Position numbers and translations under genes: made by a program. Below, in pieces: positions 8,725-18,874 of a DNA stretch of 64,000 nucleotides (position 1 is the first letter of the stretch; every line of letters starts with the position of its first letter). Origin of the DNA: Helicobacter bilis (GTDB taxonomy: Bacteria; Campylobacterota; Campylobacteria; Campylobacterales; Helicobacteraceae); the NCBI RefSeq assembly GCF_001999985.1, contig NZ_CP019645.1:1550001-1614000 (forward strand), in the 5' to 3' direction. The notes under the pieces were generated by a model that saw nothing but the letters and a program-made list of their open reading frames with translations, had not been told where the DNA came from and ran no database searches.

Positions 8725-9949
8725 CTAATCAAGCATGATGATTTCTATCTTATTATTCATTGTATTCAAAGATTCTTTAATCTCATTATTATACGCACCA
8801 GCATTTAAGATTACAAGAGCATTGTCTGTATTTGCTAGAATCTGCGGGGAATATACACGAAGTTTTGTGCCATAGAGTCGTTTGTTTTGCTTGTTTGGAT
8901 TATTATCTAAAATCGCTTCTATTTTAAGTGAATGTAATCCATGATAAAGAAGATATTGCGAGAAAAGATGTGCCCCAAAGAGATACACTTTCTTATTGGT
9001 TGATTCTAATCTTGCATTAAGCTTTGCAATCTGTGCGTGATAAAAATCATACATATTTAGAAATAGAGATTTGTTTTGCTGATACTCATTTGGCAATATG
9101 GGTTTATCTGTCAGTGTTTTGTCATATTGTGTCCAGTAAAAAATGCTATGGTCGCCAAAATAATGTTTTTTGTGAATCTTAAATTTATGTGTTGTAAGTA
9201 GAAAGTCAATCACTGCTTCAGTGAGTAAAATCGTATGTTCAAAGTTTAGGGTATTTGTCCATTTATTTTCTAGCCATTTTTGCATGTTTGGGACAGAGAA
9301 GAGCATCTTGCCCCCCCCCCCCCATAGTAGTGTCAATGCAAGTGGCATCAATGCTAGTAGCAGCAATGTCTGCTAGAAACCTATGTGGGTCATACATATG
9401 CTCAAAAGTGTGTGAATGAATGATTGTATCATAATCGCCTTGCTCTAGAATCTCTTTTGTGAAAAAAGATTCTATATACACAATGCGATTATCTTTGGTT
9501 GTCGGGTTTGGTTCTATGATATTCCATTCTAGCTTTTCTTCATATTGCAAACAATGCAAGGCTAGTTTAGAATGCCCACCGCCTATTTCTAAGACTTTTT
9601 TGGGTTGTGCCTGCATGATGAATTCCGCGAATTCTTTATGATGAGAATCCCAAAGACCTCCAACAGACCCAGCGTCATGTCCGTATTGATATAGCATATC
9701 AAGCGGGATTAACCTTTTTAGCTGAATGACACCAGATTTTGATATTGCAAAAGTTTGTGTAGCAATAATATCAGATTCCAAATCATCATGCGGTAAGCAA
9801 CCACAAAATATAGGATAAGATTCACTATTTAGAATCTCCAAATCACAATCTTTTGTTATCACGCATTTTTCTCTGTCTATGTAAGGTATTGTATCCATAA
9901 TATCTCCTATGATAAAATTAAAATGTGTTATTATATCAAAATACAACAA
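8725..9949 (-). pseudogene. SAM-dependent methyltransferase, phase OFF (C13 tract)
   Basis: The N-terminal half (9949 to about 9324) carries the SAM motif VLEIGGGHSKLAL and HSHTFEHMYDPHRFL; the C-terminal half (about 9310 to 8725) carries GKMLFSVPNMQKWLENK and a Rossmann-like end, YLFGAHLFSQYLL ... ILDNNPNKQNKRLYG. This is the layout of C-methyltransferase/sugar-methyltransferase proteins. The halves are in different frames, joined by 13 G on the coding strand (9311-9323). Twelve or fifteen would fuse them into one protein of about 408 residues, so this is a switched-off contingency gene rather than a dead one. Substrate is unknown; a surface glycan is likely by analogy. Confidence 0.75.
9311..9323. 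repeat. C13 phase-variation tract
   Basis: Thirteen C. At this length the frame ends in GGGGQDALLCPKHAKMARK; loss of one base gives GGGGKMLFSVPN and continues through the second half. Confidence 0.9.
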
Positions 9950-10042
9950 GTAGATTCTTTAGCATTAGAAAACACGCTCAAAGCTTACAAAAACTAAAAA
10001 CTTTTGATAAAATTGCATTGAACTTTAGCATAGACACAAGGC

Positions 10043-12067
10043 ATGGTTATGAATGAAGCACAACAAAATCAAAACAATATAGCCCTTAATGATTCCTTAT
10101 TTGAGACTTTTATACAAGAATGCTTACAAGCAAAAATGCAAGATTCACAAAGTAGCAATCCACTCTATCCCTTAATCATACAAACACGATATGCACTCAC
10201 GCAAAGCACTCCCTTGCATTCGCAAAATAAAGCGATTATAAATCGCCTTTTACAAGACATTGATAAGCCTATGAAAGTAGCAATTATCGGGCAGTTTAGT
10301 AGCGGAAAAAGCACTTTTTTAAACGCACTTTTAGGTAAAGAGATACTGCCTAGCGGCATTACGCCCGTTACGGCAAAAGTGTGTGAGATTACTTATGGTG
10401 ATGAGGTGGGGCTTGAGATTCACTACAAAAACAATGCGGTTGTAAATAAGCCTATTAGCTATCTAGGTGAGGTCGATGAGATAGAGAATCTAAAGATTTC
10501 ATATTATAAATTATTCGTGCCACTTGAGCTTTTAAAAGTGGTTAGCTTCCTTGATACACCCGGCTTTAACTCACAGAATGAAAGCGACACAGAAACGACA
10601 AATACGATTCTAGAATCTGTTGATGGTATCATCTGGCTTACACTCATTGATAATGTCGGCAAAAATAGTGAAAAAGAGATTCTCCAAACCCATGTCAAAC
10701 GATACGCACACAAAAGCCTATGCGTGCTAAATCAAAAAGATAGATTAAAAAGTGAGGAAGAGATTAATACAAGTATTGAGTATGCAAAAAGGGCGTTTGA
10801 GGGCTTTTTTGAAGAAGTGATTGCCATATCAGCAAAACAAGCCCTAGATTCTATAAATCTGGTTCAAAAAGATAGTGAGACTTTCTTTAACGCAGGTATT
10901 TTGTCGAGTTATAATACAGAATCTAATGGTGAAAATGCGACACATAATCTACATTCTAACAATAAGGAAGCACAAGATCTTTTTAAAGATTCTAATATCG
11001 GTGCGGTGCTAGACTTTATCTACAATGCTATCCGTCCAAAAGCTATTCAAGCAAAAGATTATAGAATCTTGCGGGATTTACGCACACTTATTGTGAGAGA
11101 AAAGTGGAAATTGCATAAGATAAATCTAGCATATAAAGAGCTTTACTCACTACTTAATGTATTCACACAAAAGCTACATTTTAATGCCTTGCAAAGCGAT
11201 TTAGAAAAGAGCTTTCAAAAGCTTTTTGGGAATCTTGAGATACAATTTGATTCCATAGCACAAAAAATCTTTAATAGCTTTGAGCTAAAGCCCTTTGAAA
11301 TCATGCGTGAGACAAAAAACTTTATCGGTATGAAATCTCAAATCACACAAACAAAAGAAGTCAATGTCCTGCCAAAAGAAAGGCTTATGAGTGAGCTATG
11401 CAATAATGACAATATGTATGCTAGAGAGATGAGAAAGCTAGGCTTTATGTTGAGTGAATTTGGGAGTGAGTTTAGCACCTTTATTGATACGCAAAAGACA
11501 GGGCTTTGTGATAGTTTGGAGCTATGGCGAGAGAGTGCCTTGCAGTCTTTAAGCCTTGCTTATTCTAGTGATATGGCGGTGAGTGATGGGATAATTGAGC
11601 GACATTTTAGAATCGAAGTGCTAGATAGCGAGATAACAAATGATTATAAAGCTACACTTTCACAATGTGTGCAAAACTTACAAAATGAGTTAGCAAATCT
11701 AGCACAATTCTTAAATCTAAACTTTCAAAATACAATTATGCTATGCTTGCAAAAGCTTCATTTTGAGGTAGAAAACGCACTCACAAAACATAAAACAAAC
11801 CCCGATACCCTGCCACTTTATAACCCAACACTAGAGAATGTGCGAGATTTAATCAATCTAGGCTTACACTATCCACTCTATCAAGAAAAGCTAAGTCTAA
11901 ACTTCCCTTTATATAAAAAGACACTTTGGCAAATCCAACAAAACCTAACAAAAGTCTATGAAGAAAAATACAAAGTCATACAATCATGGATAGATACAAA
12001 TAAGCAAAAATACGCAATATTAGAAAAATGTGAGCTAGAACTAAAAAATCACAACAATAAAAACTAA
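10043..12067 (+). CDS. Dynamin-like large GTPase
   Basis: 674 residues. GTPase motifs: G1 GQFSSGKST (about residue 80), a Thr-containing switch ITPVTAK, G3 DTPG, G4 NQKD. A long helical region follows, with a hydrophobic stretch toward the C-terminus, as in bacterial dynamin-like proteins such as the Campylobacter pair. These remodel or tether membranes. Only one subunit gene is present here, whereas related species often carry two in tandem. ATG 10043 and 10049 are both possible starts; AAGG lies just upstream. Expressed alone. Confidence 0.8.
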   Translation: MVMNEAQQNQNNIALNDSLFETFIQECLQAKMQDSQSSNPLYPLIIQTRYALTQSTPLHSQNKAIINRLLQDIDKPMKVAIIGQFSSGKSTFLNALLGKEILPSGITPVTAKVCEITYGDEVGLEIHYKNNAVVNKPISYLGEVDEIENLKISYYKLFVPLELLKVVSFLDTPGFNSQNESDTETTNTILESVDGIIWLTLIDNVGKNSEKEILQTHVKRYAHKSLCVLNQKDRLKSEEEINTSIEYAKRAFEGFFEEVIAISAKQALDSINLVQKDSETFFNAGILSSYNTESNGENATHNLHSNNKEAQDLFKDSNIGAVLDFIYNAIRPKAIQAKDYRILRDLRTLIVREKWKLHKINLAYKELYSLLNVFTQKLHFNALQSDLEKSFQKLFGNLEIQFDSIAQKIFNSFELKPFEIMRETKNFIGMKSQITQTKEVNVLPKERLMSELCNNDNMYAREMRKLGFMLSEFGSEFSTFIDTQKTGLCDSLELWRESALQSLSLAYSSDMAVSDGIIERHFRIEVLDSEITNDYKATLSQCVQNLQNELANLAQFLNLNFQNTIMLCLQKLHFEVENALTKHKTNPDTLPLYNPTLENVRDLINLGLHYPLYQEKLSLNFPLYKKTLWQIQQNLTKVYEEKYKVIQSWIDTNKQKYAILEKCELELKNHNNKN

Positions 12068-12459
12068 TACTTATAAAGCCTAACAAAAAAACTACGAAAT
12101 CTTGTGAAAAATGAGTATAAGATGGTATAACCCACCTTATTCTTTAAAGGAAGATAATGTGAAAGAATGTTCTTAACTTAACCCAAAACTATCAAAGGAG
12201 AACCTTTTTTGTAAGAACACATAATCATGTAATATGATTACGCTTGAAAGTATAACAAAAGAAAACTTAAAAATAAATTAAAATAAGAATTATTACTATT
12301 TTTTATTGAAATTAATATTTGATATTAAATATATGCAATTCTTAATTGTTCTGCATATTACAAAGAGTTTGTATTGATAAATAGTCGTTTGAAATATTGT
12401 AAATGCTGCATGGATATAAAACATTGAATGCAAGATTCATGAAGTCTTCAAAACACAAA
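12068..12459. other. Intergenic stretch with orphan Fur-like site
   Basis: No gene recognised. GAATTATTACTATT at 12287-12300, with its flanks, is nearly identical to the site just upstream of the TonB-dependent receptor (23144-23157), yet no start codon of a recognisable gene follows here. A small hairpin TAATCAT-N5-ATGATTA lies at about 12225-12243. Confidence 0.4.
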
Positions 12460-13437
12460 TCACTTACGCACAAGAAAAAGCGTGAAATTCACCCACTTAA
12501 ATAGAATCTCAACATGTTTAAATCCACAAGACTTAAGCATAGTGCAATTTTCACTCACGCTATAAGGCACAAGCACATTTTCTAGGGCTTCACGCTTTTT
12601 ATAGATTTCTTTATGTGTGTAGCCTTGCTTTGCCTTATAGTTATAATAACACTCAATCATTTGACCCTCTAGTCTAGAATCATCGCTAATCACCTTTTCA
12701 GCAAACAAAAAGATTCCGTTTTCATTCAAACAATTATAAATTTTTTGTATCATGTCTTTTCTTTGCAATGGACGCACAAACTGCATAGTATAAAATGCCA
12801 AAAAAACATGTGTGGGCTTGAAATCAAATGTAAGAAAATCTGCTTGAAAAAAGTCAATGTTAAAGCCCATCGCTGCATTCTTTAGTTGCGCTCTTTCAAT
12901 CATAGCTAGGGCATTATCTATACCATACAAGTGTGCTTTCATCTTGCATTCTTCTAGGCTTGCTGCAAGTCTTAATAATAGATTGCCTGTTGAGCTGCCA
13001 AGATCATAAATCACTGGGATTTCACTTGATTTTTGCATAGTTTGCAAATGTTCTCTTATAAAAAAAATGGCAAGATTCATCACCTCATCATAAAAGGGGA
13101 TAGATCTCTCTAGCATATCATCAAACACACTTGCTACCATTTCGTTAAATTCAAACTTTGGCATGGGTTGCGTGGAATCTTGTAAAAAGATTCTATCTTT
13201 TTGTGTTGTATTTTTTGTAGAATTTAGATTACTGCTATTTTGAAACTTTGAAAAAGGTGAAATATCTTTGTTAGATTCCATGTTAGATATTTCATTCTCC
13301 CTTTTGCTTTGCTTTAGGCTAACATAACAAGAATTAGAATCTAGATTCCCTATCCTTTGAGTCCCTTCAAGGCTTTTATTATATTGTGTAGAATCTTTTT
13401 CATTCGTTGCTTGAGATTTGGTGTTTTTAGATTCCAT
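12460..13437 (-). CDS. cmoA: Carboxy-SAM synthase CmoA with repeat-bearing N-terminal extension
   Basis: Makes carboxy-S-adenosylmethionine for the wobble-uridine modification cmo5U of tRNA. Family markers: VASVFDDMLERSIPFYDEV, YDLGSSTGNLLLRL (SAM site), FYTMQFV, and PYSVSENCTMLKSCGF near the C-terminus. The family normally starts a few residues before FEFNE; here about 95 extra residues precede it. They hold a degenerate palindromic repeat (SCYVSLKQSKRENEIS ... KDISPFSK) and LDS/MES octamer codons. A downstream ATG such as that of MPKFEFNEMVASVFDD gives a family-sized protein and may be the real start, in which case the extension is a 5' untranslated region. CmoB is not in the window. Confidence 0.85.
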   Translation of the reverse strand: MESKNTKSQATNEKDSTQYNKSLEGTQRIGNLDSNSCYVSLKQSKRENEISNMESNKDISPFSKFQNSSNLNSTKNTTQKDRIFLQDSTQPMPKFEFNEMVASVFDDMLERSIPFYDEVMNLAIFFIREHLQTMQKSSEIPVIYDLGSSTGNLLLRLAASLEECKMKAHLYGIDNALAMIERAQLKNAAMGFNIDFFQADFLTFDFKPTHVFLAFYTMQFVRPLQRKDMIQKIYNCLNENGIFLFAEKVISDDSRLEGQMIECYYNYKAKQGYTHKEIYKKREALENVLVPYSVSENCTMLKSCGFKHVEILFKWVNFTLFLVRK

Positions 13438-13558
13438 ATTTACCTTTTATTTTTTAATATCTTTATGGCATGTCTATTTTCAAACATAAGAAAAAGCAAT
13501 TTACATTCAATAGCACATGCAATTCTTAGCTTTTATACAAAAATGCGATAAGCATTAG

Positions 13559-14344
13559 CTAAACTTGATACATTTTAAGAAACGACAAGCACATAAGCAT
13601 AGCAATACTGCCAAATAAAATCGCGTCCATTCTATCAAGGATACCGCCATGTCCGGGTAGAATAGAACCAGAATCTTTTAAATCCGCCTTTCTTTTTAAC
13701 GCACTCTCAAAAAGATCGCCAATGATAGAAATAACAACGACAATAGCACTTGCAAGTAAGGACAGATAAAAGCCACCAAAGATTCCAATACCTGCCACAG
13801 AGCCAATCATAATGCTACCTACAAGTCCGCATAAAGCCCCCTCAATAGTCTTTTTTGGAGAAGCCGCACAAAGCTTTGTTTTGCCAAACTGCCTGCCACC
13901 ATAATAGGCAAAAATATCAGCCAAAGCCACAACCGCAATAAGCCATATAAGATAGCCCACACCATGAGCAGCATACAGCACAAAAAGGGCTACAAAAGGC
14001 AATGTAGGATAGATAAAAGGCAAGGCATACTTTGGATTGCTTTCACTTGCAACAATGCTTAATGAAGCAAGACAAAGTCCAAAAAGTGCTACAATGAGTG
14101 CCTCATGGCTATAATAGATTCCAACCCAAATTAAGATAGCAAGCAATAAACCTAATACATGAAAGCTAATTTGATACAGCCTTGTGCTTTCAAAAAATGC
14201 GATAAGATATAGCACACCCAAAAGCCCCCATGTAAGCGTTATATCATTGATAAAAAACACAATGGCAAGACAGATAATCATCGCAACACCACTCCAAAAA
14301 CGCTTGGAATCCTGCATAATAACAGCCTTAAATTTCTTAACCAT
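13559..14344 (-). CDS. cdsA: Phosphatidate cytidylyltransferase CdsA
   Basis: Makes CDP-diacylglycerol from phosphatidic acid and CTP, the branch point of phospholipid synthesis. 261 residues, mostly hydrophobic helices. Signature: [12 protein letters not shown], then [20 protein letters not shown] and [12 protein letters not shown] near the C-terminus, with the expected Asp residues. Divergent from mnmG with a 68-base shared promoter region. Normal length. Confidence 0.92.
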   Translation of the reverse strand: MVKKFKAVIMQDSKRFWSGVAMIICLAIVFFINDITLTWGLLGVLYLIAFFESTRLYQISFHVLGLLLAILIWVGIYYSHEALIVALFGLCLASLSIVASESNPKYALPFIYPTLPFVALFVLYAAHGVGYLIWLIAVVALADIFAYYGGRQFGKTKLCAASPKKTIEGALCGLVGSIMIGSVAGIGIFGGFYLSLLASAIVVVISIIGDLFESALKRKADLKDSGSILPGHGGILDRMDAILFGSIAMLMCLSFLKMYQV

Positions 14345-14412
14345 AACGACACTCCATATTGATAACTTGGTGTTATAATTCTACTAGAAAAAACATATAT
14401 TAGGACAAAAAA

Positions 14413-16716
14413 ATGAGAAATAATTACGACATAATTGTAGTTGGCGGCGGACATGCTGGTGTAGAGGCTAGTCATATTTGTGCGAAAATGGGCTTACAAA
14501 CTCTACTCATTACTCATTTAATCGATAATATCGCCCTTGCAAGTTGCAATCCAGCAATAGGCGGCTTAGGCAAAGGACATCTCACAAAAGAGGTAGATAG
14601 CCTTGGTGGGCTTATGGGGGCAATCACTGATATTAGCGGACTTCAATACAGAATCTTAAATGCATCAAAAGGTCCAGCAGTGCGTGGCACAAGAGCGCAA
14701 ATTGATATGGATTTATATCGCAAACATGCAAGAGATATTTTGCTGAATACAAAAAATTTACATGTAATACAAGGCAATGTTATAGAGATTCTATCTCAAA
14801 CTAAAGAAGAGAAGACAGAAGCCATAGGTGTGAAACTTAGCATACAAAAAGAGTTTTTTGCTAAAAAGATAATCATTACAGCAGGCACTTTTCTCAAAGG
14901 CTTAATCCATATCGGTGAAAATAAAAGTGAAAATGGTCGTGCTGGTGAGATAAGCAGCAATGAATTGAGCGAGAGTTTAAAAAAGCTAAATATTCCGCTT
15001 TCAAGGCTAAAAACAGGGACTTGTCCCCGCATACTTGGGTCTAGTATCAATCATACAACACTTGAAAAACATTATGGAGATGCACATTATGATGAGTTAC
15101 ATAATCTTAGCGATTTACACACAGCAAGTCTTTTAACCGATGAGTATCAAAACACAAATCAACATATAGAATCTAATCAAAAAATAGCACAAGATAGCAC
15201 ACAAACAAAACAAGATTCACTTTTTAGAAACGCATTAGAGCATACAAGCTTACAAGAATGGAGTAAGTTTCAACATTTCGTGCAGAAAAATCTTAGCTTT
15301 CAGGCAAATGAAGATTCTAATGCAATATTACAACAAGAATTTACACAAGATTCACAAAATAGCAATAAGACAGATAGCTTTGAGTTTAAACAGCTTTTTA
15401 TCACAAGCCATACTGAAGCACCATATTTTAGCCTTTTAACACATGATTATCTGCTTTATAATCGTGAGAATATCATCTCAAAATATCTTAAAAGGCGTAT
15501 GAAGCATGGCTATTTCCGCCCAAAAGAGCTGCCCTGCTTTGTTACATATACAAATGAGAAAACACATAAGATTATAGAAGAGAATTTCTATCGCGCCCCA
15601 CTTTTTACAGGGCAGATACAAGGCGTTGGACCGCGTTATTGCCCTAGCATTGAAGATAAGATTAATCGCTTTAGAGATAAGTTGCGTCATCAGCTTTTCT
15701 TAGAGCCACAGACTTATAGTGCTGGGGAATACTATGTAAATGGACTTTCAACGAGTTTGCCCTATGAAGTGCAAGAGCAGGTTATCCACTCTATTGAAGG
15801 CTTAGAAAATGCCATTATTACTCGTTATGGCTATGCTATTGAGTATGATTATAGTCAGCCTACAAACCTTTTTCACACTTTAGAATCTAGGATTGTAAAA
15901 AGTCTTTATCTAGCAGGACAGATTAATGGCACAACAGGCTATGAAGAGGCGGCGGCACAGGGGATTCTAGCAGGGATTAATGCAGCCCTAAGTTTGCTTT
16001 ATACACAAGGCAAAAGCAAGAGAGAATCTTTAGTGCTTTCAAGGGAAGAAAGCTATATTGGCGTTATGATTGATGATTTAGTTACAAAAGGGACAAATGA
16101 GCCCTATAGAGTCTTTACAAGCAGGGCAGAGTATAGATTACTCTTGCGTGAAGATAATGCGTGTTTTCGTATGCTGCCTTATTCGCGTGAGCTAGGTTTG
16201 CTTGATGAAGAGATATTAAATCAGCTTGAAGTCGATTTAGAAAATATAGAAAAGCATTTACCAATACTTAGTGAATCTTATACGCCAAATAAGCAGAATC
16301 TTGAGCGATTAACCCGCATAGGTGAAGAAGGATTCCAAAATAAATGCCACTTTGGTTTAATACTTGGTAGAGACAGCATGAAACCTACAAAAATGCGTAA
16401 GCTAGACCCGCGATTTAGTGGCTTATCCGCTAGAGCGTTAAAGCAGCTGCAAATCCATGCGAAATATCAAAACTATATTGAAAAGCAAAGTGAGCAAATA
16501 AAGCGAAGTGAAAAGAATCTTCATATAGAGATTCCGCTAGATTTTAGCTATGAAGGCATTTCTGGCTTAAGCCTTGAAGTGATAGAGAAACTAACTCTAG
16601 CAAAGCCAAAGACACTCAAAGAAGCAAAGCTAATCAGCGGTATCACACCCGCAAGCCTTGAAGTGCTAGAACTCCATATTGCTTTGTATCATAAACGACA
16701 AAAAGAGAAAAAATAA
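14413..16716 (+). CDS. mnmG: tRNA uridine modification enzyme MnmG (GidA) with long insertion
   Basis: FAD protein that with MnmE installs the cmnm5 group on wobble uridine of tRNAs. FAD motif GGGHAGVEA at residues 11-19; further markers [57 protein letters not shown] and [16 protein letters not shown]. At 767 residues it is about 140 longer than usual. The extra part lies between [10 protein letters not shown] (about residue 240) and [14 protein letters not shown] (about residue 372) and is rich in Asn, Gln and Ser with repeated HIES, QDS and EDSN derived from the TAGAATCT octamer. The catalytic core on both sides is intact. AGGACA serves as ribosome site. Confidence 0.95.
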   Translation: MRNNYDIIVVGGGHAGVEASHICAKMGLQTLLITHLIDNIALASCNPAIGGLGKGHLTKEVDSLGGLMGAITDISGLQYRILNASKGPAVRGTRAQIDMDLYRKHARDILLNTKNLHVIQGNVIEILSQTKEEKTEAIGVKLSIQKEFFAKKIIITAGTFLKGLIHIGENKSENGRAGEISSNELSESLKKLNIPLSRLKTGTCPRILGSSINHTTLEKHYGDAHYDELHNLSDLHTASLLTDEYQNTNQHIESNQKIAQDSTQTKQDSLFRNALEHTSLQEWSKFQHFVQKNLSFQANEDSNAILQQEFTQDSQNSNKTDSFEFKQLFITSHTEAPYFSLLTHDYLLYNRENIISKYLKRRMKHGYFRPKELPCFVTYTNEKTHKIIEENFYRAPLFTGQIQGVGPRYCPSIEDKINRFRDKLRHQLFLEPQTYSAGEYYVNGLSTSLPYEVQEQVIHSIEGLENAIITRYGYAIEYDYSQPTNLFHTLESRIVKSLYLAGQINGTTGYEEAAAQGILAGINAALSLLYTQGKSKRESLVLSREESYIGVMIDDLVTKGTNEPYRVFTSRAEYRLLLREDNACFRMLPYSRELGLLDEEILNQLEVDLENIEKHLPILSESYTPNKQNLERLTRIGEEGFQNKCHFGLILGRDSMKPTKMRKLDPRFSGLSARALKQLQIHAKYQNYIEKQSEQIKRSEKNLHIEIPLDFSYEGISGLSLEVIEKLTLAKPKTLKEAKLISGITPASLEVLELHIALYHKRQKEKK

Positions 16717-16758
16717 CACAAAACTATCTAAAATTTATAAGAGATAATAAGGGATAAA

Positions 16759-18874
16759 ATGAGTTTTGCAGCAAGTAAAGATAAGTTTAATACTATAATT
16801 ACGGGGGGGGGGGGGGAATATACCCAATTTTTAAGCGAACATTTAAGCTTTAACAAACAAGCAAATTTATACAAAAAAGATGGCTCTAAAAACGAGCAGT
16901 ATTATAAGTGGCAGTTTTTATTCGCTCTCACAGATTCAGAGCTTTTTGCAAAGGATTATATAGGCACAGAGATTCACCTACCAAAAGGTAATAAAAATTC
17001 CGCTTCACTCAAAATTGATGCAGTCATTTTTGATGATAAAGCGTGGTTTGATCACTATAAAAGCTACCACAAAAACAATAATTTAGAATCTTTACAATGG
17101 CTGAAAAATCACATTTTATGCGTGATAGAATTCAAAAAGGAAGATTCTAAAAGGATTAAAGAAGTCTATGACAAACAGCTAAAAGCCTATATGAAAGAAT
17201 GTGAAAACCATTTTTGTTTAGGCATTTTATATGATACTGAACGACTCTATATCTTTAAAAAGCAAGAGGGCAAATTCTTACGCTATTCTCAAGAGTTTAA
17301 TGCTAAAGGGCAAGATTCTAAAACAGATGATTTAACCTTGCATTTGCCAGACCCCTATTACAATATCCCAGATTTTACACATTTAAAAAACTTTCAGAAT
17401 CCAAAGCCCATTCAAAGAGAAAAACGAAGCATAAATGAGCTAGAAACTATCTCAGGGCTAAACTCCACAACGCTAAATCAAGCGATGTTTAATATACTCC
17501 ACACGCTAGATTCTGTAAGCTTAGTCAACCAAAAAGGCTATGTGATTTTAATCCAAACTTTAGCTCTAAAAATCTATGATGAAAAGCATAATAATCCCTT
17601 GCGTTTTTATATCCTAAATGAAGAAACACAATATCAAGCATTAAGCGATGATACTATACAATCATTTATCACAAGGATTAAATCCGTAGTAGATGATGCT
17701 AAAGATGAATACAAAGAGATTCTAAAAGACAAAGAGCTAGATTATAAAAACGAAAATCACATAAAAGTCTTAATCTCTATCACCAAAGAGTTCCAAGACT
17801 ACTCTTTCACACGATCTTATAAAAGCGATTTATATCAGCTTATTTTCCACCGCTTTGCAAGTGAATTTACCAAAGGCGATAAAGCACAATTTCTAACACC
17901 CCTGCCACTGATTGATTTTCTAGTAAGCATTGTTAATCCTAGAAATACTGAAAGTGTCATTGACCCCACGGTTGAGCATAGCAGATTTTCTCTCTATCTC
18001 TTATGTCAATTCCAATTCAAAATTAGATGATAAAAATATCTTTGGTATGGATATTGATAGTCAAATGATAAGCCTTGCTACTCTTAATATGCTTTTAAAT
18101 GGTGATGGCAATGCCACGCTAGAGCATAAAGCAGGATTAGGCTCAATAGCTTATAAATTTGCTAAAGGCGGTGGGATTTTAAAGCTAGATTCTAATACCA
18201 ACAAAAATGGCACATGGGACAATAGAGCGGATAATAAAGAGTTGAAAAAATTTGATGTCGTCCTTACAAATCCTCCATTTGGTGAGAAACGCTCTTTTAA
18301 ACCAAACAAAAAAGAAGAAAAAGATATGATAGAGTGCTATGAAACTTGGGATTTTTATAAGAAAAAAGACGGAAGTGGCAGTATTGATTTAGGTGTAGTC
18401 TTTTTAGAAAACGCATATAGAATCTTAAAGGATAATGGGCGCTTAGGTATCGTGCTATCTAACTCCATAGCAAGCATTGATACACACAAAGACACTAGAG
18501 CATGGCTAATGGATAAAATGCGTATCGTAGCCATTTTTGACCTACCAGCAAATACCTTTGCAGAAACAGGTGTCAATGTCTCTTTAATCATAGCCTACAA
18601 GCCAGAAACAAAAGAGCTAGAAAGGCTAAAAAAGCAAGGTTATAGCATTTTTACAAAAAACATACAAAACATAGGCTATGAGATAAAGACAACCAATCGC
18701 GTAAAAAGCTTTGAAAAAGTCTATAAAATCCACCCAGAAACCTTTGAGATAGAAACAGATTTACAAGGCAAAGCAAAGCTTAATGAAGACTTTAGCGAGA
18801 CTCTAAATGAGTTTAGACAATGGTGCAAAATGCAAGAAGAAACCCTACAAAATCTTTTTATTAAGGCAAAATAA
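16759..18874 (+). pseudogene. Nuclease-methylase (BcgI-like RM subunit), phase tract and motif-I frameshift
   Basis: First part (16759-18030): a PD-(D/E)xK-type nuclease domain, with KIDAVIF (D87) and VIEFK (E124, K126), a helical connector, then the methylase domain entering motif I at VIDPT (residue 404). Second part (read from about 17975, frame +1, to 18874): SIADFLSISYVNS, MDIDSQMISLATLNM and catalytic NPPF in FDVVLTNPPFGEK. The motif should read DPTCG..DFL; here an extra base within ACGGTTGAGCATAGC breaks it. A G14 tract at codons 15-20 can also switch the whole protein. Joined, it would be a single restriction-and-modification polypeptide of about 705 residues, as in type IIB/IIG enzymes. 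It abuts the specificity gene with no gap. No separate hsdR is present. Confidence 0.75.
16803..16816. repeat. G14 tract at start of nuclease-methylase gene
   Basis: Fourteen G, read as part of ITGGGGEYTQF, in frame. A change of one base would stop translation within the N-terminal region and silence both nuclease and methylase. Confidence 0.9.
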
